Shown here: one piece after another, positions 8,821 to 18,132 of the stretch | How the letters are laid out: each line of letters opens with the position of its first letter | Numbering within the stretch: the first letter of the stretch is position 1 | Assembly (NCBI RefSeq): GCF_003610555.1 | Contig: NZ_RAPQ01000011.1 | Location: 365,242 to 429,241 of the forward strand | Direction: 5' to 3' | DNA from: Marinifilum flexuosum | Lineage (GTDB): Bacteria > Bacteroidota > Bacteroidia > Bacteroidales > Marinifilaceae | Length of the DNA stretch: 64,000 bases | Made by a program: the position numbers and the translations under genes | The notes under the pieces: model-generated | What the model was told of the DNA's origin: nothing | What the model saw: the letters and a program-made list of their open reading frames with translations, nothing else | The model's database searches: none

Positions 8821-9048
8821 TAAAAAACACTTCCGCCTCTACCCTTCTCCCTAGTTTTAAAACACTAACACCTCACATAGTTACAAATGGATGTATTTAC
8901 CTGATAAACAAGCAAAATTAAAATATTACTTACGCTTTTATTTGGAAATTAAAGAAATAATTCTCTAAATTTATATAACAATTCAACCAAGAAACTACAC
9001 GAGTAGTAAATCATAAGTGGAATAGATTCTACTATATACTTTAAATAC

Positions 9049-9071
9049 CGAAAAGACCTTCGGGTCGGTGT
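9049..9071. terminator. GC-rich hairpin with UUCG loop
   Basis: ACCGAAAAGACC-TTCG-GGTCGGT folds as GACC/GGTC closed by a UUCG tetraloop with an outer ACC/GGT pairing. It is isolated in gene-free DNA, about 480 bp after the first repeat, with gtatttta following. Terminator-like, but no gene is clearly assigned to it. Confidence 0.4.
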
Positions 9072-9239
9072 ATTTTACATTTGCTGAATGACTCCCTCGA
9101 TTCCGTTTTGCATCGGAACTTCGCTGTTAGCAATATTTAAGCTCCTATTTATTGGACCTGCATGATCTGCAGATTGGTGTAAATGTGCAAGAAATGGAAG
9201 AATACACTTCCAGAGAGCAGGAAAGCCAAAAATTACCAG

Positions 9240-9560
9240 AGGTAAACCCTTCCAGAATGGAAATAGGAAGTCCATAAGTGGAAATAGATCCTCCGAGAAT
9301 AGAAATAGATCCAACAAAAAAAGAATTAAACTGTACGAAAATGAAAATAAATCGATCCAGAATGAAGGAAAATCGATTCAGGATGGAAGAAAATTGATTC
9401 TGAATGAAGGAAAATCAATCCAGAATGAAGGAAAATCAATTCAGGATGGAAGAAAATCGATTCAGAATGGAAGAAAATTGATCCAGATTGAAGGAAAATC
9501 AATTCAGAATGGAAGAAATTCGATTCTGAAAGGAAGTAAATCGATTCCGATCCTAGGAAA
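9240..9560. repeat. Degenerate 21-bp tandem repeat array
   Basis: About 15 imperfect units of the type gaatggaagaaaatcgattca run head to tail; those from about 9350 are best conserved and those on the left more diverged. The unit is seven codons long, so a frame stays open from 9166 to 9615 (repeating NEGKSIQ, DGRKSIQ, NGRKLIQ), but it has no ATG. I treat it as a minisatellite rather than a gene. It lies just upstream of the 9662 gene. Confidence 0.75.
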
Positions 9561-9661
9561 ATGGAAGAAGTCGGTTGCTGATTCGAAAATGTGTAAGGGA
9601 TTAAAAACGAAATAATTTACTATTGTTTTAATTTGGAGTAAACTACTTAAACTTTATAAAA

Positions 9662-10585
9662 ATGAACAGAGCCAGTAATTTAAAATTAGATTCTTATTTG
9701 CAAACACAAGAGGCTTTGAGCCAGAATGTGAGCATTTATGAAAGCAATGTGAGCATCAAAGTCCAGGTAGATCAATTTACTTTTGATTTACAAGGCTTGT
9801 TGAAATTGAAAGAGGAAGCAGATCAGTCCATAAAGTGGTTGATTGATGAAAAAAATACCATTAAGAAAGCTTTGGAGCTGAAAGTCTATACTCTTTCCAA
9901 TGCCTTGGTCTGTTTTGCCAACTCGGTATGCGATAGCGAGATATTGGAAAAGGCATATGTTTCGAAAAAGCACTTAAAGCGGCTCAACGAATTGGATCTG
10001 ATTGATTATTACAAGCAAAGCATCGACATAGCCAAAGAGCATATAGCAGCTTTGGAACCCTTTGGCATTAGCAAAGCAATTGTTGCAGATGTAGAGAAGG
10101 ATTGCAAAACCTTTGAGCAAAAGCGATTCAAGCTGCTTGCTTTAAAAGAGGAGAAGGCCAATGCAAAAAATGAATACAGAATGCTACAGAAGAAGATCAA
10201 TCAGCTTTTGAACGGCAAGCTAGACCATAGCATAGAGAATTTACGCTCTCTCCATCCCGATTTTGTGAAATACTATTTTGCTACCCGACAAAAGAGCAAA
10301 GAGATACAACATCATTTCGATGTGTTGGGCTACCTAAAAGACAAAGCCACAGGCGAACCCATTGCCCTGGGCAAGGTATGGGTGGAAGGTTTGGACCTAT
10401 CTACGCACATTACTGCCAAAGGAAGCTTTCGATTTAAAGATTTTCCTGAGGGGGAATACCAACTGATTGTAGAAAATATCAATTACAAAAGCTTGTGCGT
10501 GCCCATTCGCCGCTACAAATCGGAACAAAGCAAAATGTATTTGGAAATGGAAGCCATTCCCTTAGAAGCTGAAACTTCGGTGTAA
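9662..10585 (+). CDS. Helical protein with C-terminal carboxypeptidase-regulatory-like domain
   Basis: 307 aa, no signal peptide. Residues about 1-210 are helical and charged (coiled-coil-like near 50-70 and 150-190). Residues about 222-295 (FDVLGYLKDKATGEPIALGKVWVEG ... GSFRFKDFPEGEYQLIVENINYKS, quoted in parts) match the beta-sandwich pattern of carboxypeptidase-regulatory-like domains, common in Bacteroidota. The combination of a cytosolic-looking helical part with this fold is unusual because the fold is normally extracellular. It stands alone, with the 21-bp tandem array upstream and a decayed integrase downstream. Function unknown. Confidence 0.75.
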   Translation: MNRASNLKLDSYLQTQEALSQNVSIYESNVSIKVQVDQFTFDLQGLLKLKEEADQSIKWLIDEKNTIKKALELKVYTLSNALVCFANSVCDSEILEKAYVSKKHLKRLNELDLIDYYKQSIDIAKEHIAALEPFGISKAIVADVEKDCKTFEQKRFKLLALKEEKANAKNEYRMLQKKINQLLNGKLDHSIENLRSLHPDFVKYYFATRQKSKEIQHHFDVLGYLKDKATGEPIALGKVWVEGLDLSTHITAKGSFRFKDFPEGEYQLIVENINYKSLCVPIRRYKSEQSKMYLEMEAIPLEAETSV

Positions 10586-10861
10586 TCAACATACAAATAT
10601 AGTAGGTGTTTTATCCCCTGCTAAGCTTCGAATTGTACCTAAAAGGAAGCAAACAAAACCAAGCTGTGGCAGTAATGTCAAAACTTGGTTGATATTCCAT
10701 CATAATTATATAGATTGATTCTAATTTTCTTCCTGAATAGTGCGCAAATACCAGTTTATGGGTAAAATAGATAATTCTCTTAAAATTTATTACTGTAAAA
10801 TATTTGCTTTAAAAATGATTGTTTATAAATTTGATTTTCACCACACATGAAAATGATGTGA

Positions 10862-11008
10862 AAAGAACAAAGGAAAGATTTGCCAGATGTGAAAATGAGC
10901 ATGGGACATGAAGCTAGTAGTGCAACTGAGCGTTATACTCATGTTGCAAAAAGCGAAATTTCAAAGTTTAAAAAACCAATAGGTAATATTTTTAATCACT
11001 CTACCTAA
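10862..11008 (+). pseudogene. C-terminal remnant of a tyrosine recombinase/integrase
   Basis: The 48 codons from 10862 to the TAA at 11006-11008 encode MGHEASSATERYTHV and SEISKFKKPIGNIF, the end of a XerC/D-type integrase. The catalytic region's GH and the nucleophile Tyr in ERYTHV are present. An in-frame TGA at 10859-10861 cuts it off and no N-terminal or central integrase sequence is found upstream. This is a decayed recombinase at the left border of the cassette-like island. Confidence 0.75.
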
Positions 11009-11096
11009 AGGTTGGGTTAGCCACCCAAACTTAATAAATAAACAAAATGATATAATCTAAATAAACCAACTAGGTTGGGTTAGCCCAACGTTGGCG
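11009..11096. repeat. Recombination-site-like direct repeats
   Basis: AGGTTGGGTTAGCC occurs at 11009-11022 and 11072-11085, immediately after the integrase remnant. Each copy can fold on itself, and the second runs into the palindrome CCAACGTTGG (11085-11094), which contains GCCCAAC, a match to the RYYYAAC half-site of integron attC sites. It may be the left recombination boundary of the first cassette. Confidence 0.45.
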
Positions 11097-11189
11097 TGCA
11101 TTAAGAAAGCATACAAATATGTATGTTGGTTTTAAATAATGAGCTTATCGATTTAAATTTGCGGTAAATAATAATATTGAAAAAATAAA

Positions 11190-11936
11190 ATGCTAGATTT
11201 TCATAAACTAAAGAATTCAATAGAAAAGGGATTATCAAACTCAGTGTATTTAAGTAAAGAGTTAAGTGGTGAAATAAACGGTCTTATAACTGCTGAATAT
11301 TTTATAACTACAAATATCGCACTTGCAATTAACAGTGATTTCAATAAGAACTCGAATAACGAGTATTCACAATTCCTAAAAATTGTCATAGAAAATAGAG
11401 TGAATGAATTCTATGACAAGTCATTTCCTGAATTTAACAAAGACTTGTTTAATATGGAATTGTTTAATGCAAGCAACTTAACATTAAAGAATCAGAATTT
11501 AAGATATAAACGAGGGAAGATTGATATTGGTATTTATTCAAACAACAATACTCCAATTACGCTAATAGAAGTGAAAAAATATTCTCCAACTCCAGCAGAA
11601 TTCGGAAAAGATTTAAATAGGATTAGAGCTATAATAGATAATATTGAAAACACAGGAAGCTCTATAATATCAAAAGGATATATTGCTTTTGCTTTCCAAA
11701 ATGATAAAAGATATAAAGGAAGTCCTAAAACAAGAACTAATAAAACGATCAACAAATATGAAAAAATAATTAAACAAAACGGGTTAAAAGATAGAGTCTC
11801 TATTTCAAAATATATTTTTTCTAATTCTTATAACGGAGATTTAGAAAGGGATGATTATGCGATTAATGATAATCATTTTTTTGGTGGTTTGATAGTTGAA
11901 ATCAATGAAAAAACGTTGCCCAACAGCGGGTCATAG
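11190..11936 (+). CDS. PD-(D/E)XK nuclease-like protein
   Basis: 248 aa, soluble. Residues 108-130 (RGKIDIGIYSNNNTPITLIE then VKK) give Asp112 and Glu127-x-Lys129, the D...ExK catalytic motif of restriction-endonuclease-like folds. A helical N-terminus precedes it. The stop codon lies inside the attC-like palindrome at 11918-12050, as happens in integron cassettes. A role in DNA restriction or defence is likely but the specificity is unknown. No methyltransferase partner is adjacent; the one at 19066 is not of the DNA-methylating type as far as can be seen. Confidence 0.65.
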   Translation: MLDFHKLKNSIEKGLSNSVYLSKELSGEINGLITAEYFITTNIALAINSDFNKNSNNEYSQFLKIVIENRVNEFYDKSFPEFNKDLFNMELFNASNLTLKNQNLRYKRGKIDIGIYSNNNTPITLIEVKKYSPTPAEFGKDLNRIRAIIDNIENTGSSIISKGYIAFAFQNDKRYKGSPKTRTNKTINKYEKIIKQNGLKDRVSISKYIFSNSYNGDLERDDYAINDNHFFGGLIVEINEKTLPNSGS

Positions 11937-12050
11937 CGCATGCCGCGGTTTGGCTCGGCTGGATACGGAAGTGAGAATTTGAACGACAGAACAATAAACA
12001 ACAGACCTGCGGATAAGGCGGCACGACGCCATACCCGCTAAACGTTAGGT
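11918..12050 (+). repeat. attC-like cassette recombination site
   Basis: It starts with GCCCAAC (11918-11924), matching RYYYAAC, and ends with GTTAGGT (12044-12050), matching GTTRRRY, the two outer core sites of integron attC elements. Inner arms also pair: AGCGGGT facing ACCCGCT. Total length is 133 bp, within the known attC range. The upstream gene's stop (11934-11936) lies inside it. No intact integron integrase is in the window. Confidence 0.6.
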
Positions 12051-12183
12051 TTCATGCAAAAAGAGATACAGCCAACGCGCATTTAGCACATTTACAAGCT
12101 CTAACACACTTGCTGATTCTTCAGCTTGTAAAAGAGCCAATTTTTTGCCAACACACAATTAAAATTCGAAAAACAGTAGTAAA

Positions 12184-14994
12184 ATGACATATAAGATTGA
12201 ATTCAAAGGTACAAGATGGTATAAATGTGATTTTCATATCCATACAACTGCTAGTGAATGTTTTCAGGACAAGGAAATTACAGCAAAACAATGGGTTGAT
12301 AAGGCGATTGAGAAAGGACTTGATTGCGTTGCCATTACTGACCATAATTCAAGTCTTGGAATTGATGAAATAAAAGAAGCAGCAAAAGAATATGGCTTAA
12401 CAGTATTCCCCGGAGTTGAGTTAACATGTGATACATCCAAAATTCATTTATTAATTCTATTTGACACTGATAAAACTTCAGCTGATGTAAATTACTTCTT
12501 AGCTAGAACCGACATAAAAAGTGAAGATTATGGAAAACAAGGAACCATTACAACTAAAAGTATTTTGCAAATTGCAGAATTAGCACAAAATGATGGAGCC
12601 CTAGTAATTCCAGCACATATTGATGAATATAATGGATTAGGTGCGATAAGTGTAGATATCTTAAAAAAACTGTATTCAGATTATGGTATCAATGCTGTAC
12701 AAGTTGTGCATAAGGAGTTTTTAGAGAGAGGTTTCCAAATTACAGGAAATAGTGAGTTAAAAGCCTTGCTTAATAACTATTATTCTAATCCTAATCCAGC
12801 AATAGATGACGCTACTATAAAAGAATGGTATACACCAGTTAAATACGCTTTGGAGGCTAACTTGGGAATACTTACTTTTTCGGATAATCCACATGAACCT
12901 AATAATTCAAAACATGGACTATGGGGTATTGGCGAGAAGTATTCTTGGATTAAAATGGATAAATCACCTTCTCTTGAGGGCTTAAGACAAGCTTTTTTAT
13001 TACCAGATTTCAGAGTTAAAAATATGTTTGATTCTGAAGATAGACCTTACATCCTTCCTGATTTATGGATTAAGTCTCTAAGAATATCTAATACGACCGT
13101 AACAGATGATTCACATCCATTGCAAGTCGAATTTAGCCCACAGTTAAATACAATAATTGGTGGTAGAGGAAGTGGTAAATCAAGTATTCTGAGGTTTATA
13201 AGAGGAGTTTTTAATAGAAACGAAGATATTCAGACGTTAAATGATATCTTAAATGACCAAGTTGAATTCTATAAGAAAACTGATAATAGGACAAAGAAAG
13301 GTGTATTGACTGATACATCTGTAGTTGAAGTTGAATTTGTAAGAAATGAAGAATTATACAAAGTCAGCGCAGAAAATATAACTTCATCGACTTCACAAGA
13401 CATTAGTATTTTCAAGTTTAATTACTCGTTAGGAGACTGGGAAGTCGAAGATTCTGAGGGTTTTATTGATTTTCTTCAATTTGAACAATATTCACAAAAA
13501 CAAATTTATGAAATCGCTCAGGAACCAAACTCTTTACGTGAGCGAATAGATAACTCAATCGAAAATTTTGTACAGCTGAAAAGGGATAGACAACTTTTAA
13601 GGACTTCTTTTCTTGAAAAGGCAGCTACATTAAGAACAAAATATCAGCAAATAGCAGGCAAAGGAAAACTTCAGACTGAAATAAAAGATATAGAAGAACA
13701 GATTAGAAAGTATCAACAAAGTGGAATATCTCAATTGTTAACAGGGAGAGAAAAATTTACAACTCAGAAAAGTACTATTTCTAATTTCATGAATAAGCTG
13801 AAAGAGAAAGAGGATTCATTAATTACTCTTATAAATGATTTTCAACTTGAGGATATAAACTATGTAACCTTTGATAAAATACATTCCGATGAACTCTCAT
13901 TGTATTCAAAAGACACAATAGATACCTTTATTCAAATTAAACAAGGATTAGAAAATCAAAGAGTAAAACTTAATAAAGCTCGCGTAGATTTTAGTAATAA
14001 TGTAGTAAAATCTCAATGGAAGAAGGATTTTGATGTTAATCAGGCAGAACTTGAGACAAAGAAACAAGAGCTTGAAAAAGCAGGTATTAATGACATTGCA
14101 AATTTTGAGAAATTAAATGCAGCAAAAGAAGCTAAGGAAAAAGAGCTAGCAAGTGTTGTAATAATAGAGCAAAGTATAGCCCAAGAAATAGCACAAAAAG
14201 ATTCATTTCAAGAACAGTATTTATTGAAAACAAAGGAAATAACTTCTTTAAGACAATCTTTTGTTGCTCAAAACATGCAAGATGATAGAGTAAAAGTGTC
14301 TGTTAAACCGTTCCGTAATAAAACTGATTTCGAAAATAAATTAAGGTCAATATTGCAAAGACCTAATTCCTATGATACTGATATAGACAACTTAATTAGT
14401 TTATGTTTTCAAGGTAATGTTGAGCAAAAAATAAAATCAGTTAGAAAAGTGTTTAAAGATATTCTGGCAGAAACGACTGTAACAGATGTCGTAATATCGG
14501 GTCATTTTATTAATCTGGTAAAAGGTTTATCAAATGAACAAATTGATGAAATAGAATTATTGCTGCCTGAAGATGAAATAGAAATTCAATATAAACCAAC
14601 AGGGGCTTCGACTTTTAAACCATTATCAACAGCTTCCGCTGGTCAAAAAACAACAGCAATATTGACATTCATATTATCTCAAGGTCTAATACCATTAATT
14701 TTAGATCAGCCTGAAGATGATTTGGATAATAGATTGGTTTATGAATTAGTTGTTGATAGGTTAAATAAAGCTAAAGACCATAGACAAATAATAGTAGTAA
14801 CTCACAATGCAAATATTCCTGTAAATGGCGACTCTGAATTTATTATATCTATGAATTCGGAAAGCAAAAAGTTAAGTAAGATTTGTTCTGGTTCCGTTGA
14901 GAAAGCAGAAATTAAAAAGGAAATTTGTGATGTGATGGAAGGTAGTGAAAAAGCTTTCAAAATGAGATACAGGAGATATGAACACATAAGATAA
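12184..14994 (+). CDS. TrlF-family-like PHP/SMC ATPase, candidate defence protein
   Basis: 936 aa. An N-terminal PHP phosphoesterase domain carries DFHIH (16-20), ITDHN (51-55) and PGVEL, the metal-binding motifs of that fold. An SMC/RecF-like ATPase follows, with Walker A GGRGSGKSS (326-334), a long coiled coil (about 470-720), an ABC signature-like SAGQ (818-821), Walker B LILDQPEDDLDN (838-849) and an H-loop VVTHNAN. This PHP plus SMC-like layout is that of TrlF-type AAA-like ATPases found in defence-rich islands. Nucleic acid cleavage by the PHP domain gated by ATP is inference. It is alone in its transcription unit with cassette-like spacers on both sides. Confidence 0.85.
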   Translation: MTYKIEFKGTRWYKCDFHIHTTASECFQDKEITAKQWVDKAIEKGLDCVAITDHNSSLGIDEIKEAAKEYGLTVFPGVELTCDTSKIHLLILFDTDKTSADVNYFLARTDIKSEDYGKQGTITTKSILQIAELAQNDGALVIPAHIDEYNGLGAISVDILKKLYSDYGINAVQVVHKEFLERGFQITGNSELKALLNNYYSNPNPAIDDATIKEWYTPVKYALEANLGILTFSDNPHEPNNSKHGLWGIGEKYSWIKMDKSPSLEGLRQAFLLPDFRVKNMFDSEDRPYILPDLWIKSLRISNTTVTDDSHPLQVEFSPQLNTIIGGRGSGKSSILRFIRGVFNRNEDIQTLNDILNDQVEFYKKTDNRTKKGVLTDTSVVEVEFVRNEELYKVSAENITSSTSQDISIFKFNYSLGDWEVEDSEGFIDFLQFEQYSQKQIYEIAQEPNSLRERIDNSIENFVQLKRDRQLLRTSFLEKAATLRTKYQQIAGKGKLQTEIKDIEEQIRKYQQSGISQLLTGREKFTTQKSTISNFMNKLKEKEDSLITLINDFQLEDINYVTFDKIHSDELSLYSKDTIDTFIQIKQGLENQRVKLNKARVDFSNNVVKSQWKKDFDVNQAELETKKQELEKAGINDIANFEKLNAAKEAKEKELASVVIIEQSIAQEIAQKDSFQEQYLLKTKEITSLRQSFVAQNMQDDRVKVSVKPFRNKTDFENKLRSILQRPNSYDTDIDNLISLCFQGNVEQKIKSVRKVFKDILAETTVTDVVISGHFINLVKGLSNEQIDEIELLLPEDEIEIQYKPTGASTFKPLSTASAGQKTTAILTFILSQGLIPLILDQPEDDLDNRLVYELVVDRLNKAKDHRQIIVVTHNANIPVNGDSEFIISMNSESKKLSKICSGSVEKAEIKKEICDVMEGSEKAFKMRYRRYEHIR

Positions 14995-15072
14995 CACCCC
15001 TTCGCAACCATACACATTGCCAAGTCGCTCAAAAGCTGACACACAAACCAAAACTTGTCAAAGAGTATGGCT

Positions 15073-15221
15073 GCCCCAACGCACAGGCAGACTGCGGAGA
15101 ATAAAGCACGAAAACCTAATCGAGTAGGCAGCCGCTAGGCCATTAGCCTAGCGGAGAACCTCTCACACCACAGTATCCCGAAATAAAATCAGGACAGGCT
15201 GTATACGGCAGTTCGTTAGGT
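15073..15221 (+). repeat. Second attC-like spacer (weaker)
   Basis: CCCCAACG near 15074-15081 faces CGTTAGGT ending at 15221, and the sequences next to them (ACTGCGG and CGGCAGT) also pair. The right end matches GTTRRRY; the left end misses the consensus purine. A 45-bp palindromic repeat (15122-15166) sits inside. The gap 14995-15540 otherwise holds no gene. Confidence 0.35.
15122..15166. repeat. 45-bp palindromic repeat, copy A
   Basis: Identical over 45 bp to 17951-17995. The core CCGCTAGGC-catta-GCCTAGCGG is a perfect 9-bp stem, followed by AGAACCTCTCAC. Strict identity between copies 2.8 kb apart suggests recent spread or selection. Confidence 0.85.
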
Positions 15222-15540
15222 ATTAGTGCTAAGCTCTTTTGACCAAATATTTGCATATTTATCTTTTTCAAGAGCTTACACGTAAGTGTGCTCTTGCTCA
15301 TACAGGGCACACACAAAAGCTAAATTTCATGGGCGGTGGCAAGTCGTTTGAGATTTAGTTCAATTAATAAACACAGCAAGCCAGAAGAATGACTCACCTA
15401 CCCTGTTTCAAAAGGTGTTCGTGATTTATAAATGAGTTTGCTAAAAAATATAAATAAATTTAAGCGGCTTGCTTATTTGGCGGTTTAATAAGACATTAGT
15501 TTTAAATTGCCCAAGAAACTTAGCAAGACCGTTGTACACA

Positions 15541-16086
15541 ATGAAGCGCGAATTGGAAATAATTGATTTACCAAATAGAATAGTTGAATTATTAGAGGAA
15601 GTAGATTCACCTGAAAGGTTAAAAAGACATTTACAAATCGTTTACTCTACAGCCAGTGAATTAGTTAACCAAATAAAACAGGAATGGCCGACATTTGTTT
15701 TTAATGAAGAGTTGATTTTATTTGGAGCAGGCACGCATGATATTGGAAAATCTGAAATCACAAAAGAGCTTTATGAAAAAGGTAGGAAACATGAATTAAA
15801 AGGCAAATATCTACTTCAAAATCATGGGTTTAAAAAAGAGGAGGCAAGATTTGCATTTACACATGGGAATTGGCAAGAAGAAAATTTAACGATTGAAGAC
15901 TTAATTGTAAGCTTATCAGATAAAATATGGAAAGGAAAAAGAATTGCGGAATTAGAAGAAAAGGTCGGAAATATCATTTCTGATAATTTGAATATTGATT
16001 ATTGGGAAGTATATGTAAAACTAGATGAGATTTTAGTAAAACTTTCTAATAAATCTGATGAATTAATCTTATGGCAAAATCAATAA
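15541..16086 (+). CDS. HD-domain phosphohydrolase-like protein
   Basis: 181 aa from the ATG at 15541; an upstream in-frame start at 15469 would add 24 residues that read as spacer sequence. Candidate HD metal ligands are His30, His66-Asp67 (in FGAGTHDIGKSE), His84 and Asp127 (LSDKIW), matching the H...HD...H...D pattern. Small HD proteins of this type hydrolyse nucleotides or phosphate esters; the substrate is not evident. No other domain is attached. It sits between two cassette-type spacers within the defence-rich island. Confidence 0.7.
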   Translation: MKRELEIIDLPNRIVELLEEVDSPERLKRHLQIVYSTASELVNQIKQEWPTFVFNEELILFGAGTHDIGKSEITKELYEKGRKHELKGKYLLQNHGFKKEEARFAFTHGNWQEENLTIEDLIVSLSDKIWKGKRIAELEEKVGNIISDNLNIDYWEVYVKLDEILVKLSNKSDELILWQNQ

Positions 16087-16110
16087 AAAACTGTACAATC
16101 AAGTAGGAAA

Positions 16111-16186
16111 CCCCTCGCTGGTGCGCGATTCTATCGCGTTCCTTTTTAGAAAACCACACGAGAAGACTCTTGCGGTAGCAAGGGGG
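16111..16186. repeat. GCGCGA-type short palindromic repeat, copy 1
   Basis: About 76 bp from cccctcgctg to gcaaggggg, closely matching 18842-18916. The outer ends are complementary (CCCCTCGC and the GCAAGGGGG side) and GCGCGAttctaTCGCG forms an inner hairpin. The 3' half (AAAACCACACGAGAAGACTC) is shared with the longer repeats at 17996, 18729 and 19915. Confidence 0.75.
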
Positions 16187-16261
16187 TTGTAAATCGCCCA
16201 CAAAATTTTAACAAGACCATTAGCGGTAATTTTAAAAAAAAACTCAGAATTAAAAAAATAT

Positions 16262-17938
16262 ATGCAAACTGGAAAATCAACAGTAAAATCAATTTTTGAT
16301 GGAACAAGAATATTTAATATTCCTATTTATCAAAGAGCTTATTCTTGGAGAGAATCAAATTTAAATGACTATTTAACTGACATTATAAATCAACAACCCA
16401 ATAGACCATACTTTTATGGTACATTTTTGTTTCATAATAATGGAGAAAGAGGGGATTTTAAAATCATAGACATTGTGGACGGGCAACAACGTTTAACTAC
16501 GTTTTTGCTTTTTATGAGTGAATTATTAAAAACTCTTAATGAAAAGAAATCCGATAAAATTTCTAAAAGAACAGAACGTATCTTTATAAAAGATGACGAT
16601 GTTTTTAAATTAGAATTATCAAATGAAGATAATTCATTTTTACACGACTATATATTTTCAGATAAACAGTTAGGAAAAGAAAAAATCGCAACTCCTTCAC
16701 AACGCTTACTTCTTGAGGCAAAGAATTTCTTTAAAACAAAATTAGGGGATTTTAGTCTTGAACTTTTAGAAAAGATATACACAACTATAACTGAGGCCGA
16801 TGTATTATTATATGTAGTTGATGAAATTAGTGAAGCAACTCAAATATTTGCACTTTTAAATGATAGAGGTAGACCTTTAACAGATTTGGAAGCAATAAAA
16901 AGTTTTTTGATGTATAATATTGGACTGACATCAAAAAATCCAAACCAACTAATTGGCAATATTCAAGAGAATTTTTCTAAAATATATCGTTTAATTGAAA
17001 AACATAATTTAGTAGAAGAGGATATCTTAAGATATCATACCGTAGCATTTGAACATACATCAAAGACAAACAGCAAAGCTTATATTAAAGACAAAATCTC
17101 AAAACTTGTCAATAAGCATGAATTAGAGAAAGCAAAAGAATCTATAATGAGCTATTGCTTACGTCTTAAAGAAACATTTGAGGTATACGTTGAAATTCAG
17201 GAGAACATAGAGAATATAAATGGGCTTGAAGAATTTTTTATGATTGGAAAAGTAGCACCTTTTTATCCACTATTGATTAACGCTAAAAAGAAGTACCCTA
17301 ATCGATTTGAAGAACTCATATCATACCTTAACAAATTTGTATTTAGAGCGACTTTAATGAGACTTAGAAGTAGTGGAGAAAGTTATATAAATACTCGTTT
17401 GAGAAATAAAGAAGATGCCATTGGTATAGTTGATGAATTTACTAAGTATAATTGGTGGAATATAAATAATCGTGTAAAAGCCTCTTTGGATTATAAAAAC
17501 TACTATGATTGGCTGAGCAAAAACACTGTTCGGTATGTCTTATTTACTTACGAGAATGAACTGCGTGAGGAGAAAGGCTATCCTAAACTTACGATAAAAG
17601 AGTATTTTAAAACAACACCTAATGGTGCACGATTTTTAAATATTGAACACATTACAGCTAAGAAGACAAAGGGAATTACCTTCGATGATGACTTCAAAGA
17701 AAACTATGTGAATAATATTGGTAATCTTGTTATTGATTACATCGTTCCAAATATTAGGAAAGGGAATAAAGACACAGATGTAAAAATGCAAGAATATAAA
17801 CAGGCTCCGTTAATCTCTCAAAATATGATTGATGAAGCCAACTGTGATTGGAGTAATATTGAAGAAGTAAAATGTTTTATTAATAAAAGAGAGCAAGTGA
17901 TAAAGGAATTTATTATGAGAACTTTTGAGATAGAATAA
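16262..17938 (+). CDS. DUF262/DUF1524 protein, GmrSD-like type IV restriction
   Basis: 558 aa. The N-terminal DUF262 domain shows IPIYQRAYSW (20-29) and IVDGQQRLTT (71-80), the DGQQR nucleotide-binding motif of GmrS-like domains. The C-terminal region carries IEHI (461-464) and IGNLV (486-490), matching the HNH-like DUF1524 (GmrD) nuclease, although the family's usual H-I-x-P is HITA here. Fused GmrSD proteins cut modified (glucosylated hydroxymethylcytosine) phage DNA, so this is a probable anti-phage protein. It is a single-gene unit flanked by short palindromic repeats. Confidence 0.85.
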   Translation: MQTGKSTVKSIFDGTRIFNIPIYQRAYSWRESNLNDYLTDIINQQPNRPYFYGTFLFHNNGERGDFKIIDIVDGQQRLTTFLLFMSELLKTLNEKKSDKISKRTERIFIKDDDVFKLELSNEDNSFLHDYIFSDKQLGKEKIATPSQRLLLEAKNFFKTKLGDFSLELLEKIYTTITEADVLLYVVDEISEATQIFALLNDRGRPLTDLEAIKSFLMYNIGLTSKNPNQLIGNIQENFSKIYRLIEKHNLVEEDILRYHTVAFEHTSKTNSKAYIKDKISKLVNKHELEKAKESIMSYCLRLKETFEVYVEIQENIENINGLEEFFMIGKVAPFYPLLINAKKKYPNRFEELISYLNKFVFRATLMRLRSSGESYINTRLRNKEDAIGIVDEFTKYNWWNINNRVKASLDYKNYYDWLSKNTVRYVLFTYENELREEKGYPKLTIKEYFKTTPNGARFLNIEHITAKKTKGITFDDDFKENYVNNIGNLVIDYIVPNIRKGNKDTDVKMQEYKQAPLISQNMIDEANCDWSNIEEVKCFINKREQVIKEFIMRTFEIE

Positions 17939-17950
17939 AATCCTATAATT

Positions 17951-17995
17951 GAGTAGGCAGCCGCTAGGCCATTAGCCTAGCGGAGAACCTCTCAC
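17951..17995. repeat. 45-bp palindromic repeat, copy B
   Basis: Exact copy of 15122-15166, placed 12 bp after the DUF262 gene's stop, where its CCGCTAGGC/GCCTAGCGG stem might also help end transcription. It abuts the next repeat directly. Confidence 0.85.
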
Positions 17996-18097
17996 CTCCC
18001 GCTGCCGCACGAAACGAAGTTCGATGAAATGAATCCCTTCGTGTGGCTCCATTTCTAAAGCAAACCACACGAGAGGACTCGTGCGGTAGCTGGTGGT
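17996..18097. repeat. GCTGCCGCACGA-type palindromic repeat, copy 1
   Basis: About 102 bp. The start CCCGCTGCCGCACGA pairs with the end TCGTGCGGTAGCTGG, and an internal CACGAA/TTCGTG hairpin lies between, giving a nested double palindrome like bacterial REP/BIME elements. Related copies are at 18729-18828 and 19915-20010. Confidence 0.8.
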
Positions 18098-18132
18098 GTG
18101 TGATATAAGTAAAAACAAAAAAATAAGAACAA

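Noticed and set aside
9394..9615. A frame made of repeated NEGKSIQ units
   Set aside because: It only follows the 21-bp tandem array, which has no ATG in frame; treated as a minisatellite.
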